64,000 nucleotides of DNA. Source: an uncultured Lysobacteraceae bacterium (GTDB taxonomy: Bacteria; Pseudomonadota; Gammaproteobacteria; Xanthomonadales; Xanthomonadaceae). The stretch covers positions 1 to 64,000 of the forward strand of contig CAMLLG010000006.1 in the NCBI GenBank assembly GCA_946480825.1. The letters run 5' to 3'. The notes beneath the pieces were generated by a model. The model was not told the DNA's origin and made no database searches. It was given only the letters and a program-made list of their open reading frames with translations. Within the stretch, counting starts at the first letter, position 1; every line of letters starts with the position of its first letter. Positions 33,304 to 43,125 of the stretch are shown piece by piece. Position numbers and translations under genes: made by a program.

Positions 33304-35229
33304 TCAGCCCGCCAGCAACCGGTTCATCCGCGCGATGAAGGCCGCCGGGTCGTCCAGGCTGCCGCCTTCGGCCAGCATCGCCTGTTCGAACAGCAGGGCG
33401 GCGTAGTCGGCGATGCGGGTCTCGTCGCCCTGTGCGGCTTCGACGCGTTTCAGCAGGGCGTGTTCCGGGTTGATCTCGAGGATCGGCGCCGAGGCCGGCG
33501 CATCCTGGCCGAGTGATTTCATCAGCCGCTGCATCTGCAGCGACATCTCGTACTCGTCCAGCACCAGGCAGGCGGCGGAATCGACCAGGCGGTTGGAGAC
33601 GCGCACGTCCTTCACGCGGTCGCCCAGCGCGGCCTTGAGCGTGTCCACCAGCGGCGCGGCGGCCTTGGCGGCCTCCTCGTGCTTCGCCTTGTCCTCGGCG
33701 CTGCCGAGCTTGTCGAGGTCGATCTCGCCCTTGGCCACGTTGCGCAGGCGCTTGCCGGCGTATTCGTGCAGGTAGCCGGACATCCAGTCGTCGATGCGTT
33801 CGTGCATCAGGATCACTTCGACCCCGCGCGCCTTCAGCGCTTCGAGCTTGGGATGATTGCGCGCCGCGTTCCAGCCGTCGGCGGTGAGATAGTAGATCTC
33901 CTCCTGCAGCCCGGTCATGCGGCCGATGTAGTCGTCCAGGGTCGCGCGCTCGTCGGCGTCGGCGCTGCGGGTGGTGGGGAAGCGCAGCAGCTTGAGCACG
34001 CGCTCGCGGTTGGCGCTGTCCTCGACCACGCCTTCCTTCAGCGTGCCGCCGAATTCCTTCCAGAACGTGGCGTACTGCCCGGGCTCGTCGCGCGCGATCT
34101 TCTCCAGCTGATCGAGCACGCGCTTGGTCAGCGCGCCCTTGATCCGCTCGACCTGGCGGCTTTCCTGCAGCAGTTCGCGGCTCACGTTCAGCGGCAGGTC
34201 GTCGGAGTCGACCACGCCGCGAACGAAGCGCAGATACGCCGGCAGCATCTGCTCGGCGGCGTCCATGATGAAGACCCGCTTCACGTACAGCTTCAGGCCC
34301 TTGCGTTCGTCGCGCCCGGCCTGGAAATCGAACGGCGCGTGCGCCGGCAGATACAGCAGCGAGGTGAAGTTCTGGTTGCCTTCCACCCGGTTGTGGGTCC
34401 ACGCCAGCGGGTCGGAGAAGTCGTGCGAGATGTGCTTGTAGAAGGCCTTGTAATCGTCGTCGCTCAGGTCGCTCTTCGATCGTGTCCACAGGGCCGAGGC
34501 CTGGTTGACGGTTTCCAGCGTGGGCGGCGCGGCCGCTTCGCCGTCCTCGGTCTTCGCGACCGGCGCGGCCATGCGGATCGGGAACGCGACGTGGTCGGAA
34601 TAGGTGCGCACCAGCGAGCGCAGCTTCCAGTCCTGCAGATAGTCGCCGGCGTCCTCGCGCAGGTGCAGGCGCAGCGCGGTGCCGCGCGGGGTGTCGGCGG
34701 GCGCGGCTTCGAGGCTGAACTGGCCGTCGCCGTTCGAACGCCAGATCCAGGCGTCGTCGTGGCCGGCGCGGCGGCTGGTCACGTCGATGCGGTCGGCGAC
34801 GATGAAGGCGGAATAGAAGCCGACGCCGAACTGGCCGATCAACTGCGCGTCGACCTTCTGTCCGGCGGCGAGGCTGTCGAGGAAACGCTTGGTGCCCGAA
34901 TACGCCACCGTGCCCAGGTTGTGCATCAGCTCCTCGCGCGACATGCCGATGCCGTTGTCGCGGATCGTCAGCGTGCGCGCCTCGGCGTCGAGCAGCAGGT
35001 CGATCGCCAGCTCGCCGCCGTCGGCCAGCAGCGCCGGCTCGGCGATCGCCTCGAAGCGCAGCTTCTCGCAGGCGTCGGAGGCGTTGGACACCAGCTCGCG
35101 CAGGAAGATGTCCTTGTTGGAATACAGCGAATGGATGACCAGCTGCAGTACCTGCTGCACATCGGCCTGGAAAGCGTGGGTCTCGACCTGGGCGCCGGTC
35201 TCGGGCGCGGCGGGGGTGTCGGTGCTCAT
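33304..35229 (-). CDS. htpG: Molecular chaperone HtpG (Hsp90)
   Basis: A 641-aa bacterial Hsp90, an ATP-dependent cytosolic dimeric chaperone working with DnaK. The N-terminal GHKL ATPase motifs are SNASDACEKLRFEA, IRDNGIGMSREEL and IGQFGVGFYSAFIVADR. The middle domain has YLRFVRGVVDSDDLPLNVSR and the C-terminal dimerisation region ends FIARMNRLLAG. The ATG at 35229 gives MSTDTPAAPETGAQVETHAF and the normal length; the frame is open far upstream but lacks homology. CCGGATGAG provides only a weak ribosome site. A heat-shock-like promoter lies about 60 bp upstream. Confidence 0.97.
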   Translation of the reverse strand: MSTDTPAAPETGAQVETHAFQADVQQVLQLVIHSLYSNKDIFLRELVSNASDACEKLRFEAIAEPALLADGGELAIDLLLDAEARTLTIRDNGIGMSREELMHNLGTVAYSGTKRFLDSLAAGQKVDAQLIGQFGVGFYSAFIVADRIDVTSRRAGHDDAWIWRSNGDGQFSLEAAPADTPRGTALRLHLREDAGDYLQDWKLRSLVRTYSDHVAFPIRMAAPVAKTEDGEAAAPPTLETVNQASALWTRSKSDLSDDDYKAFYKHISHDFSDPLAWTHNRVEGNQNFTSLLYLPAHAPFDFQAGRDERKGLKLYVKRVFIMDAAEQMLPAYLRFVRGVVDSDDLPLNVSRELLQESRQVERIKGALTKRVLDQLEKIARDEPGQYATFWKEFGGTLKEGVVEDSANRERVLKLLRFPTTRSADADERATLDDYIGRMTGLQEEIYYLTADGWNAARNHPKLEALKARGVEVILMHERIDDWMSGYLHEYAGKRLRNVAKGEIDLDKLGSAEDKAKHEEAAKAAAPLVDTLKAALGDRVKDVRVSNRLVDSAACLVLDEYEMSLQMQRLMKSLGQDAPASAPILEINPEHALLKRVEAAQGDETRIADYAALLFEQAMLAEGGSLDDPAAFIARMNRLLAG

Positions 35230-35291
35230 CCGGTAGCTCCTTGGGATGCCTTGGAAGGTGGCGTTGGAAGGTGAAACAAGGGGATGCGGCG

Positions 35292-35321
35292 AGATTGGGC
35301 ACGATCCGCGCGGATTCAAGG
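35292..35321 (-). promoter_or_regulatory. Candidate sigma-32 promoter of htpG
   Basis: On the minus strand, CCTTGAA (35315-35321) and CCCAATCT (35292-35299) are separated by 15 nt, close to the heat-shock consensus CTTGAA-N13/15-CCCCAT. It lies 63 bp before the htpG start, in keeping with heat-shock control of htpG in proteobacteria. Confidence 0.5.
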
Positions 35322-35453
35322 CGGCCGGGCTTCCGTTCGGCCACCTCGCGGCCCGCGACCGTCGCCATGCCCGTGGCGACCGGTCGCGGTGGCCCTGAAT
35401 GCCCGCGACCGTGCGGACTGCCTGCATGGGGCAGTCACCGCATGCGAACGCCA

Positions 35454-36593
35454 TCACGCCCAGCGCGACACGGCCTCGGCCACCAGGTTCCCCGGCAGGA
35501 ATTCCTGCTCGATCCTGCCTTTGGCCCGATCGAGCAGATGCCGATAAAACGCCCGTTCCGAATCCGTCAGGCCCTCCGGCGGGACGGCGCCGGCGCCGAT
35601 CGGCTCCGGCACGGCGAGGGTGTCGGCGAGGTGCTCGAACAGAGGCTGATCCATCAACAGCGGCACCAGGTGAGGTTGCAGCGTGCGCGCACGCGCCAGC
35701 ATCCGCAGTCCCCATGTGTCCATGTCGCCCCAGTAGGCAAGACGACGCTCGCGCAACCAGTCCGCGCGCAGCCAGGCCAGATCGAGTCCGGACCCGAGCA
35801 CGGCGATGGTGTCGGGCACTGCGGGCAGCAGGTGCAGGCAGCGGTCGTTCTCGATCAGCAGGATGCGTTTCGCCGGCAGCGGCGCATCGCGCAGTTCGCG
35901 CGCCCGCACCCGCTGCTGCGCGAAGGGCAGCAAACCGGGCGACAGGGGCGCCACCAGCAGCCAATGCTCGCCTTCATCGGCCGCATCCAGAAAACTGCCG
36001 AGTCCCACCTGCGATGCCTGTCCATCGAATCGGATGTCGAGCAGAGCGGTGACGAGCGCGCGATGGCGCTCCATGAACTTGCTGTCGATGCCCGCCATGG
36101 CCAGCGCGCGCAGCGGTCGTCCGGCCGCGATGCCCGGTTCCAGCGCCAGCGCCAGCGCGGCTGCCTGCACGACCGCCTCGTCGTCGCGATCGCGCCAGAG
36201 CGCGCGCTGCCGGACCAGCAGGGCGTGGAAGCGTCCATCGACGCGTGCCAGCAGGGATCGAAGCCGTTGCAGTTCCAGTCGTACCTCGGCATCGCCCGAC
36301 GCCTGCGCCCATTCTTCCGGCGAGCGAAGCAGCCATTCGTGCGGCAGCGATACCGGTTCGGCCGCGCTGCGGAACGCGACGTCCCGCCATCGCACCTCGC
36401 CCACGTCGACGCTGCGCCAGCGCGCGATGTGCTCGCGAACCGCGGCGGTCCGCTGCGTGAACACCGATGCCGACGGAATGCCGATCGCGATCGATCGCGG
36501 CCACGCCCGCGGATCGAGCAGGGACTGTTCGCGCCGGTCGGCGCTGCGCCATTGCCGGACCCAGTGCTCGGCGAGTTCTTCAGGCGACTTCAT
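35454..36593 (-). CDS. jetD: Wadjet system nuclease subunit JetD (DUF3322/DUF2220, TOPRIM)
   Basis: A 379-aa topoisomerase-VI-like nuclease that cleaves small circular DNA extruded by the JetABC SMC complex. The N-terminal domain begins MKSPEELAEHWVRQWRSADR. The TOPRIM-like catalytic domain is near the end: ILLIENDRCLHLLP (Glu248) and YWGDMDTWGLRML (Asp290, Asp292), which would bind metal. Length is in the family range. The frame allows an ATG at 36629 that has GGAG nearby, but family homology starts at 36593. It overlaps the end of jetC by 14 bp and is the last gene of the operon. Confidence 0.88.
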   Translation of the reverse strand: MKSPEELAEHWVRQWRSADRREQSLLDPRAWPRSIAIGIPSASVFTQRTAAVREHIARWRSVDVGEVRWRDVAFRSAAEPVSLPHEWLLRSPEEWAQASGDAEVRLELQRLRSLLARVDGRFHALLVRQRALWRDRDDEAVVQAAALALALEPGIAAGRPLRALAMAGIDSKFMERHRALVTALLDIRFDGQASQVGLGSFLDAADEGEHWLLVAPLSPGLLPFAQQRVRARELRDAPLPAKRILLIENDRCLHLLPAVPDTIAVLGSGLDLAWLRADWLRERRLAYWGDMDTWGLRMLARARTLQPHLVPLLMDQPLFEHLADTLAVPEPIGAGAVPPEGLTDSERAFYRHLLDRAKGRIEQEFLPGNLVAEAVSRWA

Positions 36594-39500
36594 CGCCGCG
36601 CCCCGGTTGCGTCGATCGATGGCGCGCATGCGTCTCCAGGGCCTCCCAGCTCAGCGAGGTCATCGTCGCCTGCGTGCCCCTGCGATGCACGACGATGGCG
36701 GAACGGGTGTGCTCGCGCAGCAGCCGCAGTTCCTTGTTCGGCGTCACGAACAGCGGGTGCAGCCCGAACTCCGCCAGCGCACGGATGATGCGGCCGGCGA
36801 CGGCCTGCGAGCTTTTCGAGAACGCCTCGTCGAGCACGATCGTGGCGAACAGCGGCTGCTGACGGCCGCGCGGACACAGCGCGTAACTCAGCGACGCGGT
36901 CAGCACATAGCTGGCGATGATCTCCTTCTCGCCGCCGCTGCCGCCCTGGGAACTGGTGCGCTTCTCGATGACCTTGCCGCTGTCGCGTTCGATCACCCAG
37001 ACCGCGAACTGCAGGCGATAGCGCGGGTCCAGCAGCGCCTGCGCGCCCTGGGTCTTGCGTCGTTCGACCGCATCGCGCAGCAGGTCGACGAGTTCGAACA
37101 GCGCGCGGTAATGGCTTTCGCCCTGGTCGTCCTTGAGTTGGGCCGAGCGCAGCTGCTTGCGGGCTTGCTGCAGCGTGCGCAGGCGCTCGTGCTCCACGCG
37201 TTGCGGCTCCAGGCGCAGATAACGGCCCGGCTGGAAATCGACCCGTTGCAGGGTCGCGTTGAGATCGGCGATGCGATCTTCGATCGCGGAGACTTCGCTG
37301 TCGATCCCGCTCAGCAACTGGGTGACGCCCTGATCCGACGATTGATTGAGATAGGCGAGAAAACGGCCCAGTTTCTCCGGCAGCGCTTCTTCGTTCAGCA
37401 CGCGAAGGCGCTCGCGATAAGCGGGCATATCCTGCAATTCCGTCCCCGCTTCGGCCAACGCGCCGGTGTCCGCGGCCTTCGCCCTGCTCATGTCGCGGAT
37501 CAGCTGTTGCTCGATTCTGGCGCGTTGATCGGACAGTCGCTTGATCTGCTGTCGAACGCGCTCGGTCTCCCGACGCTCCAGATCGTCGAGTTCGGAAGGA
37601 TTGTCCGATTGCGAAGGCTGCAAATGATCGGCCGCCAACGACTTCCGGGCCTCGTCCAGTCCGTCGCCGATGCGTCTGCGGATGCGGTCGATCTCGGAAT
37701 TCGCCTGCTCGATGGCGTTGTCGAGCAGCGCGATCCGTGTCTTCAGCGCTACCCGCTGGTCCTGCAAGGTCTGCATCCGTTGTCTGGCGGTTTCCCATGC
37801 GTTCCGCGCATGCTCGATATCGGAAGCGGGTGCCGTCAGCTCCAGCAAATGCGCTTGCAGCCGATCGAATTCGGCCTGTGCGCCCGGAACATCGATCTTT
37901 TCGAACACGATTTCCTGCAATCTGCTCAGCAATTCGAGGCTTTTGCGCGTTTCATCGGCCAGCGCTTCGGCATCGCGCTGCTCGCGCAGACTGGCGACAT
38001 GTCGTTCCGATGCGACGGCGCGCGCCTGCTCGAGGCGCGCGAGCTGATCCCGGTTGTCGAAACCGGTCATCCACTCGTCTTTCAGCGACTTCTGGTCCTG
38101 TTTGTCGAAGTAGCCGCTGCGACCGGACATCAGGCCTTCGACGGTCATGGCGTGCGGCGTGCGACGCAGCGTTTCGACATCCGCCACGCAATGTCGGTCG
38201 ATACCGGCGAGCAGATGCTTCAACGCTTCGCGATGCGGATGCGGCCTGAAATTCAGCTTCCGCGTGAATCCATCGTTGAAGAACTGTGCTTGTTCGGCGC
38301 GGGTCCCGACTTCGCGCAGGCGCACATGCAGGCGGTTGTCGCGCGCATTGATCCAGGCCAGCGCCGCGGGGGCGTGCTCGGGAGCGATGAGAAGACGCAG
38401 GCGTTCGCTGCCGATCGCACGTTCGATCGCGCCGCGCCAATGGGCCTGCTGAGCTTGCACTTCGACCAGTTCGGCGACGAAGGGCAGGGCGTCTTCATCC
38501 AGACCCAGGTGTTGCGCCAACAGCGTGCGGAATCGCTGCTGCTCGATGGGTATGTTGGAGTTCGGGCGCTTTTCGGCTTCTTCCAATTCTTGCTGGATCC
38601 GATCGCGTTCCAGAAGCAGCGCCTGTTGCCTGGCGCCTGCTTCCCATGCGGCTTTCTGTTGCTCGTTCCAGCGCCGGTTCTCTTCGCTGCGCCGCTGCTC
38701 GATGGCGTCCTGGTTCGCCTGCCATGCCGTCGGCGTCAGCGACTGATCCAGGCCGAGGCTGACAGCCCAGGTTTGATAGCGTGCCGCCTCGCGCTGGCAT
38801 TCCCTGAGCTTGCCCTCCTGCAGCGAAAGGTGTCGATTCAGTTCCTCGATCCGCTGCCCGCCCACCTGCAGGTAGCGCGTTTGCAGGGACTGTTCGGTGG
38901 CGATGGCGTGCGACAACCGATCGGCCAGGATATCGGCCTGTCGCTGCTCTTCGAGCAGTTCGGTCTGCCGACTCTCCGATTTGTGCCGCCACAGGGCGAT
39001 CGCCTGTTCGCCGAACCAGACCGGCAGCAGCGACAGCAAGGCATTGTGCTCGTCCAGTTTCGCGCCGACTTCCTTGAGATCGACCCCTCCCTTTTCGATG
39101 GGCAGCAAGGTCTCGCGTTGCTTGCGGGCGGTTTCGAGCTCGTGGCGAATGCCGGCCAGCGTGTCGAACTCGTCGGCGACTTTGCGCGCATCCTCGAAGG
39201 CCGAGGCGTCATCCAGCACCAGTTCGCGGAACACCTTGTCGATGCTGTCGAGCTGCTTGAGGCCGGCGGCGCGATTGAGCAGGTCGAAGGCGTTGTCGCC
39301 GACGTCGAAGTCGCCTCTGAGTCGCGCCAGGAATGCACTCTTCCTTTCGTACATCGTCAGGCCGGGGCTCGTGCGTTCCAGCTCCTTCAGCCCGCGGGCA
39401 CCGGACTCCCGATGGGTCTCCAGCCATTCATCGAGGACCGGCGTGTCGCCTTCGCAGAAGAACCAGCGACGCTTGAGATCGACCAGCGCCGAACTCGTGC

Positions 39501-39906
39501 CGTCGAACCAGAACAGGCCGCCGATGCGCACCACGGCCTCGCCGTCGCTGAATCGCGCGGCGATCGCGGTCACGACCGGGCCCGGACGCGCGATGTGTTC
39601 GTTGCCGCCGCCGTCGTTGCCCGCCCCGGAGACGCCGCGGACATAGGACACCAGGTCGCGGTCGCTGTCGTGGCCGCCGGTGGACGCCAGGTTGTAGCGC
39701 GGGCTGGCGACCAGCAACGTCATCAGCGCATCGACCAGCGTGGTCTTGCCGCTGCCGGTCGGGCCGATGATCGCGGTGCCGGCCAGATCGATCTCGACGC
39801 CGTGCCGACCGCCGAAGGCACCCCAATCGTAGAGATCGAGATGGGTGAGGACGTAACTGCCCGAAAGGGAGCCCGAAGGCGCAGCGATGGCTGCCGCCGC
39901 AATCAT
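36580..39906 (-). CDS. jetC: Wadjet system SMC-like ATPase JetC
   Basis: A 1108-aa MukB/SMC-like ATPase, the motor of the type I Wadjet complex that extrudes DNA loops and marks plasmids for cleavage. Walker A is IIGPTGSGKTTLVDALMTLL (residues 47-66). A long coiled-coil arm is split by a hinge-like region around residues 460-620. The C-terminal head holds the ABC signature SSQGGSGGEKEIIASYVLTA, Walker B with the catalytic Glu (FATIVLDEAFSKSS) and a D-loop. The ATG overlaps the stop of jetB (ATGA). All ATPase residues look intact. Confidence 0.92.
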   Translation of the reverse strand: MIAAAAIAAPSGSLSGSYVLTHLDLYDWGAFGGRHGVEIDLAGTAIIGPTGSGKTTLVDALMTLLVASPRYNLASTGGHDSDRDLVSYVRGVSGAGNDGGGNEHIARPGPVVTAIAARFSDGEAVVRIGGLFWFDGTSSALVDLKRRWFFCEGDTPVLDEWLETHRESGARGLKELERTSPGLTMYERKSAFLARLRGDFDVGDNAFDLLNRAAGLKQLDSIDKVFRELVLDDASAFEDARKVADEFDTLAGIRHELETARKQRETLLPIEKGGVDLKEVGAKLDEHNALLSLLPVWFGEQAIALWRHKSESRQTELLEEQRQADILADRLSHAIATEQSLQTRYLQVGGQRIEELNRHLSLQEGKLRECQREAARYQTWAVSLGLDQSLTPTAWQANQDAIEQRRSEENRRWNEQQKAAWEAGARQQALLLERDRIQQELEEAEKRPNSNIPIEQQRFRTLLAQHLGLDEDALPFVAELVEVQAQQAHWRGAIERAIGSERLRLLIAPEHAPAALAWINARDNRLHVRLREVGTRAEQAQFFNDGFTRKLNFRPHPHREALKHLLAGIDRHCVADVETLRRTPHAMTVEGLMSGRSGYFDKQDQKSLKDEWMTGFDNRDQLARLEQARAVASERHVASLREQRDAEALADETRKSLELLSRLQEIVFEKIDVPGAQAEFDRLQAHLLELTAPASDIEHARNAWETARQRMQTLQDQRVALKTRIALLDNAIEQANSEIDRIRRRIGDGLDEARKSLAADHLQPSQSDNPSELDDLERRETERVRQQIKRLSDQRARIEQQLIRDMSRAKAADTGALAEAGTELQDMPAYRERLRVLNEEALPEKLGRFLAYLNQSSDQGVTQLLSGIDSEVSAIEDRIADLNATLQRVDFQPGRYLRLEPQRVEHERLRTLQQARKQLRSAQLKDDQGESHYRALFELVDLLRDAVERRKTQGAQALLDPRYRLQFAVWVIERDSGKVIEKRTSSQGGSGGEKEIIASYVLTASLSYALCPRGRQQPLFATIVLDEAFSKSSQAVAGRIIRALAEFGLHPLFVTPNKELRLLREHTRSAIVVHRRGTQATMTSLSWEALETHARHRSTQPGRGDEVA

Positions 39907-40661
39907 GCGTTGGCCTCTTCGTCCGATGCCGCCTGCGTGCCGGTGCCGGCGGCGGCTTCGCGCAGTGCCCGAACCAGCGCGGTCAGATTTTCGGGGTTGG
40001 CCAGATGCGCGATGATCGGCCGGATGGTCACGCGCTCCTGTCGATCGACGTCGGACACGATGCCGTGCCCTTTGAGCTGTTCCAGCAGGGTCAACAGGCG
40101 CTTCTTCTCCTGCGCGTCGCTCCCCATATCGCCCAGATACGCCTGCAGATGCGGAATCAGATCCTCCAGCGCGACTTGGGCGTCGCTCGCGCCCACCCCG
40201 GCCTCGACTTCATGGGCGACGAACTGCTGGCGCAGAATTGCGACCAGCAGCGACTGCTCCAGGGTCAGGCGCTGCTTGCGCACGAGAGGATGCGACCACT
40301 CGTCGCCCTCCTGATCGGGCACGGCGTTCACCACGATGAACGCCAAACCGCGGATATCGTCGATGCGCAGGCCGAGATCGAGCCAGCGCAGCACCGCATC
40401 CACCTCGTCGCGATACAGAAGGGCGTTCCGATAGAGATTCGGTTTGCTCGACTCCTCCAGCAAGCCGTACTTCATCAGTTCGAGAATGGTGGCGCGTACC
40501 GCGACTGTGATGCCGGTACGCCCGTCGGGCGTCGCATCGTCGCCCGACGAACGCGATGCGACGACGTGGCCATCGGTATCGATCGCGTCGTCATCGAGCC
40601 CGTCCTCATCGATTCCGTCGTCGTCGATGTCGGCGCTTCCGCCTTCCACGCCAGTCGTCAT
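39903..40661 (-). CDS. jetB: Wadjet system subunit JetB (DUF4194, MukE-like)
   Basis: A 252-aa KITE/MukE-like winged-helix protein bridging the kleisin JetA and the JetC ATPase. The first 50 residues are an acidic, Asp-rich linker (ADIDDDGIDEDGLDDDAIDT). The conserved part starts at ATILELMKYGLLEESSKPNL and includes LDLGLRIDDIRGLAFIV, LVRKQRLTLEQSLLVAILR and LEQLKGHGIVSDV. The ATG at 40661 has GGGAG seven bases upstream and lies 1 bp after the jetA stop; an in-frame ATG at 40709 would overlap jetA. The long acidic N-terminal extension is unusual for the family. Confidence 0.88.
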   Translation of the reverse strand: MTTGVEGGSADIDDDGIDEDGLDDDAIDTDGHVVASRSSGDDATPDGRTGITVAVRATILELMKYGLLEESSKPNLYRNALLYRDEVDAVLRWLDLGLRIDDIRGLAFIVVNAVPDQEGDEWSHPLVRKQRLTLEQSLLVAILRQQFVAHEVEAGVGASDAQVALEDLIPHLQAYLGDMGSDAQEKKRLLTLLEQLKGHGIVSDVDRQERVTIRPIIAHLANPENLTALVRALREAAAGTGTQAASDEEANA

Positions 40662-40662
40662 G

Positions 40663-42186
40663 TCAGGGCTCCCATTCGAAATCCGCGAAAGCGGCAGGAT
40701 CGAGCGCAATCAGCGGCACCTGGAAGCGCAGGGCGCGCCCGGGATCGGATCCGTCATTTTGACGGGCGGCATCGCCGATGGCGACATCCAGCGCTTCGCG
40801 CTCCGCGCCGACGGCGGAGCCGGCCTCCCGCGCCATCCCCAGCCACAGCGCCAGCGTTTCCAGATCGTGCGTCGGCGGCAGTCGCTGCGCGAGATCGGAC
40901 AAACGCAACGGCCGATCGCTGACGCGGATCACGTCCACGGTGTCGCGCACCAGCGTTTCCCGGTCGAGGCTGTCCAGCGACGACCAGAACTCGTCCTCGA
41001 TCTGATCGATGTCGCCGGCCATGCGCTGCAGATCCAGATCCCGCAGTGCCTGCTGATCGAGGGATTTGAAGCGCAACCGTTCCACCAGCGGCAGGCCGCC
41101 GCACACCACGGCCAGCGGCGGTAGACAACCGGGCTGCCGGCGGACGGAGGCCGCACGCCAGTCCACCGCCTGGGCATGCCGGAACACTTCATTGAGCAGT
41201 TGTCCGACCCGATGATGTTCCGCCGCCAGACCGGTGCGCAGAAAACTGCGGACATCGCGCTCGCTGCGCGAGCGCGCGCGGATGACCGAGGCCGATTCCT
41301 TCACCAGCCGCATCACCAGCCAGCGCATGTCCGCCTGTTGGGCGGGAGTGAGCGCGGTTCTGGCCTGCGGATGCTGCAGGATGACGCGCAGGCGGCGCTT
41401 CATCGCATCCAGCTCGACCTCCTGCTGCAGTTGCTGATGAAAGGCCTGGAAGACCCGGCCCTCGGCGGTTTCGAGCAGCGTGTCGTGACCGTCGAGCAAC
41501 GTGTCGACGATCGCGCCGCGGTGGTAGCCGTCGTTGACGATGGTATGGCGCAGATGCAGGTCGGCATCGCGCCAGGAGTCTTCCACCCGTCGGAAGTCCG
41601 CACGCAGGCTGGTCGCCAGTGCGTACAGCTCGCGAATGCCTTCGGCCGCTTCCTGGACGCTTGCGACCTCGATGCGTCCGGCTTCGGCTTCTTCGAGCTG
41701 GCGCTGCAGGTCGGCGATCTGCCGGCGCAGATGATCGGCCCGGCTTTGCGGATCGGGGTTCAGTCGCGCCTCCAGGCGCTCGATCTCGCGTTGAACCACC
41801 GCCAGGCGCGAAGCGGTCGAGGTCATCATCCGGTTGTCCAGTGCGTCCACGAAACGCAGCGCCGTCTCGAGCGCATCCGTGGCGTACAGCCGGCCTTCGC
41901 GCTCGACCACCAGCCCATGACGAATCCAGTTGCGCAAATCCCTGCGCGCCAGCGCGGTGGGGTCGCCCTCGATCTCGAATTCGTTCAATCCGGCGTGCCC
42001 GGCCAGCAGGTCGGCCAGCGCTTGCTGGGCGTCGTCGAAATCGACACCGTCCTGGCTGTCCTCGAACAGCGGTTTCAGACAGCCCAACACCAGAGGCGCA
42101 CGGCGCGAAGCCAGCAACTGCCACGCGGGACTTTGCTGGCGGGCCACGATGTAGGCGCGGGTGCGTTCGCGGATGTTGTTGTCCAT
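40663..42186 (-). CDS. jetA: Wadjet system kleisin-like subunit JetA (DUF3375)
   Basis: A 507-aa DUF3375 protein, the MukF-like kleisin subunit of type I Wadjet. Seen: YIVARQQSPAWQLLASRRAP at the N-terminus, DDAQQALADLLAG, a winged-helix segment RRDLRNWIRHGLVVEREGRL plus YATDALETALRFVDAL, and a coiled coil RADHLRRQIADLQRQLEEAE. The C-terminal winged helix covers about residues 390-507 (RPLRLSDLAQRLPPTHDLET). First gene of jetABCD; the upstream 288 bp separate it from the divergent sigma-factor gene and should contain both promoters. Confidence 0.9.
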   Translation of the reverse strand: MDNNIRERTRAYIVARQQSPAWQLLASRRAPLVLGCLKPLFEDSQDGVDFDDAQQALADLLAGHAGLNEFEIEGDPTALARRDLRNWIRHGLVVEREGRLYATDALETALRFVDALDNRMMTSTASRLAVVQREIERLEARLNPDPQSRADHLRRQIADLQRQLEEAEAGRIEVASVQEAAEGIRELYALATSLRADFRRVEDSWRDADLHLRHTIVNDGYHRGAIVDTLLDGHDTLLETAEGRVFQAFHQQLQQEVELDAMKRRLRVILQHPQARTALTPAQQADMRWLVMRLVKESASVIRARSRSERDVRSFLRTGLAAEHHRVGQLLNEVFRHAQAVDWRAASVRRQPGCLPPLAVVCGGLPLVERLRFKSLDQQALRDLDLQRMAGDIDQIEDEFWSSLDSLDRETLVRDTVDVIRVSDRPLRLSDLAQRLPPTHDLETLALWLGMAREAGSAVGAEREALDVAIGDAARQNDGSDPGRALRFQVPLIALDPAAFADFEWEP

Positions 42187-42473
42187 GTCCTCCTCGACTG
42201 ACGTCCCGGGTTCGGCGCCGGACCGGCCCGCGAGTCCGTGGATCTACATTACAGCGCGTCGCGCACAAAAACGCTTCGTGACGAGGACGGACCTGCGCTT
42301 GGACGTCGAATCCGAAACCAACCGCCTCCGCACGCGCGGTGCATATGCCGTCGCGCCCCCGCATCGCACGCATCCGTCCGGTGGGTGGACGCATTCTCCG
42401 CAGCGCTCGAAACGACGGGAGGATAGGGCGCGATCACATCGGGCATAATCGAGGGAACCACCGAGGGAACCCG

Positions 42474-43028
42474 ATGGCCGGAGACATCACTCTGCTGCTG
42501 CGTGCGGCCCGGGACGGCGACGAGAGCAGTCTCGCCGAAGCGCATCGCCGTTTGTACGCCGAATTGCGCGCACTGGCGCGCAGTGTGCTGCGCGGGGCCG
42601 ACGGCACGCTGACGCCGACGGTGCTGGTGCACGAGGCGTTCCTGCGTCTGTGCGGCGGGGCGCAGGTGGATCTGGAAACGCGCCGGCATTTCTTCGCCAC
42701 CGCGGCGCAGACCATGCGCTGGATCGTCACCGACGATGCGCGCCGTCGTCTGGCGGTGCGTCACGGCGGCGAACAGATACGGGTGGAACTCGACGAGGCG
42801 ATCGTCGCGGAGATGCCGCAGCCCGACGAGATGCTGGCGCTGGATGCCGCGCTGGAACGCCTGGGTCGTCTCGATCCGGACAAGAAGACCCTGATCGAAC
42901 TGCGTTTCTACGCAGGCCTGGAGTACGCCGAGTTGGCCGAACTGCTGGGTCGCTCCGAGCGCACGCTCAAGCGCGAGTGGGCGGCGGCGCGCGCCGCGTT
43001 GCAGGTGCTGATGGAGGGTGCGTCATGA
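42474..43028 (+). CDS. ECF-type RNA polymerase sigma factor (TIGR02999-like)
   Basis: A 184-aa sigma factor of the ECF group often paired with Ser/Thr kinases. Region 2 is around EAHRRLYAELRALARSVLRG and LTPTVLVHEAFLRLCGG. Region 4 is LDPDKKTLIELRFYAGLEYA plus ELAELLGRSERTLKREWAAA, a helix-turn-helix for the -35 element. The start was chosen at the ATG with GAGGG six bases upstream; the frame is open further upstream. No anti-sigma gene adjoins it. The kinase gene follows 98 bp later, suggesting that the kinase controls the factor or is controlled by it. Confidence 0.88.
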   Translation: MAGDITLLLRAARDGDESSLAEAHRRLYAELRALARSVLRGADGTLTPTVLVHEAFLRLCGGAQVDLETRRHFFATAAQTMRWIVTDDARRRLAVRHGGEQIRVELDEAIVAEMPQPDEMLALDAALERLGRLDPDKKTLIELRFYAGLEYAELAELLGRSERTLKREWAAARAALQVLMEGAS

Positions 43029-43125
43029 GCGGCGAACGGATGCGGCTGTCACTCGCGGCCGCCGCCCTGCGTATGCGCAGGATGAAGGGTCGTCTGCCGA
43101 CCACCGCGCTCCGCATCGCATCCTC

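Noticed and set aside
40663..42186. jetABCD as a chromosomal MukBEF condensin
   Set aside because: DUF3375, DUF4194 and a JetD TOPRIM protein are present together, which is the Wadjet set; mukBEF has no JetD.
42187..42473. Small genes in the jetA-sigma factor spacer
   Set aside because: Short frames exist on both strands but lack ribosome sites and overlap each other; the region is best left as a divergent promoter spacer.
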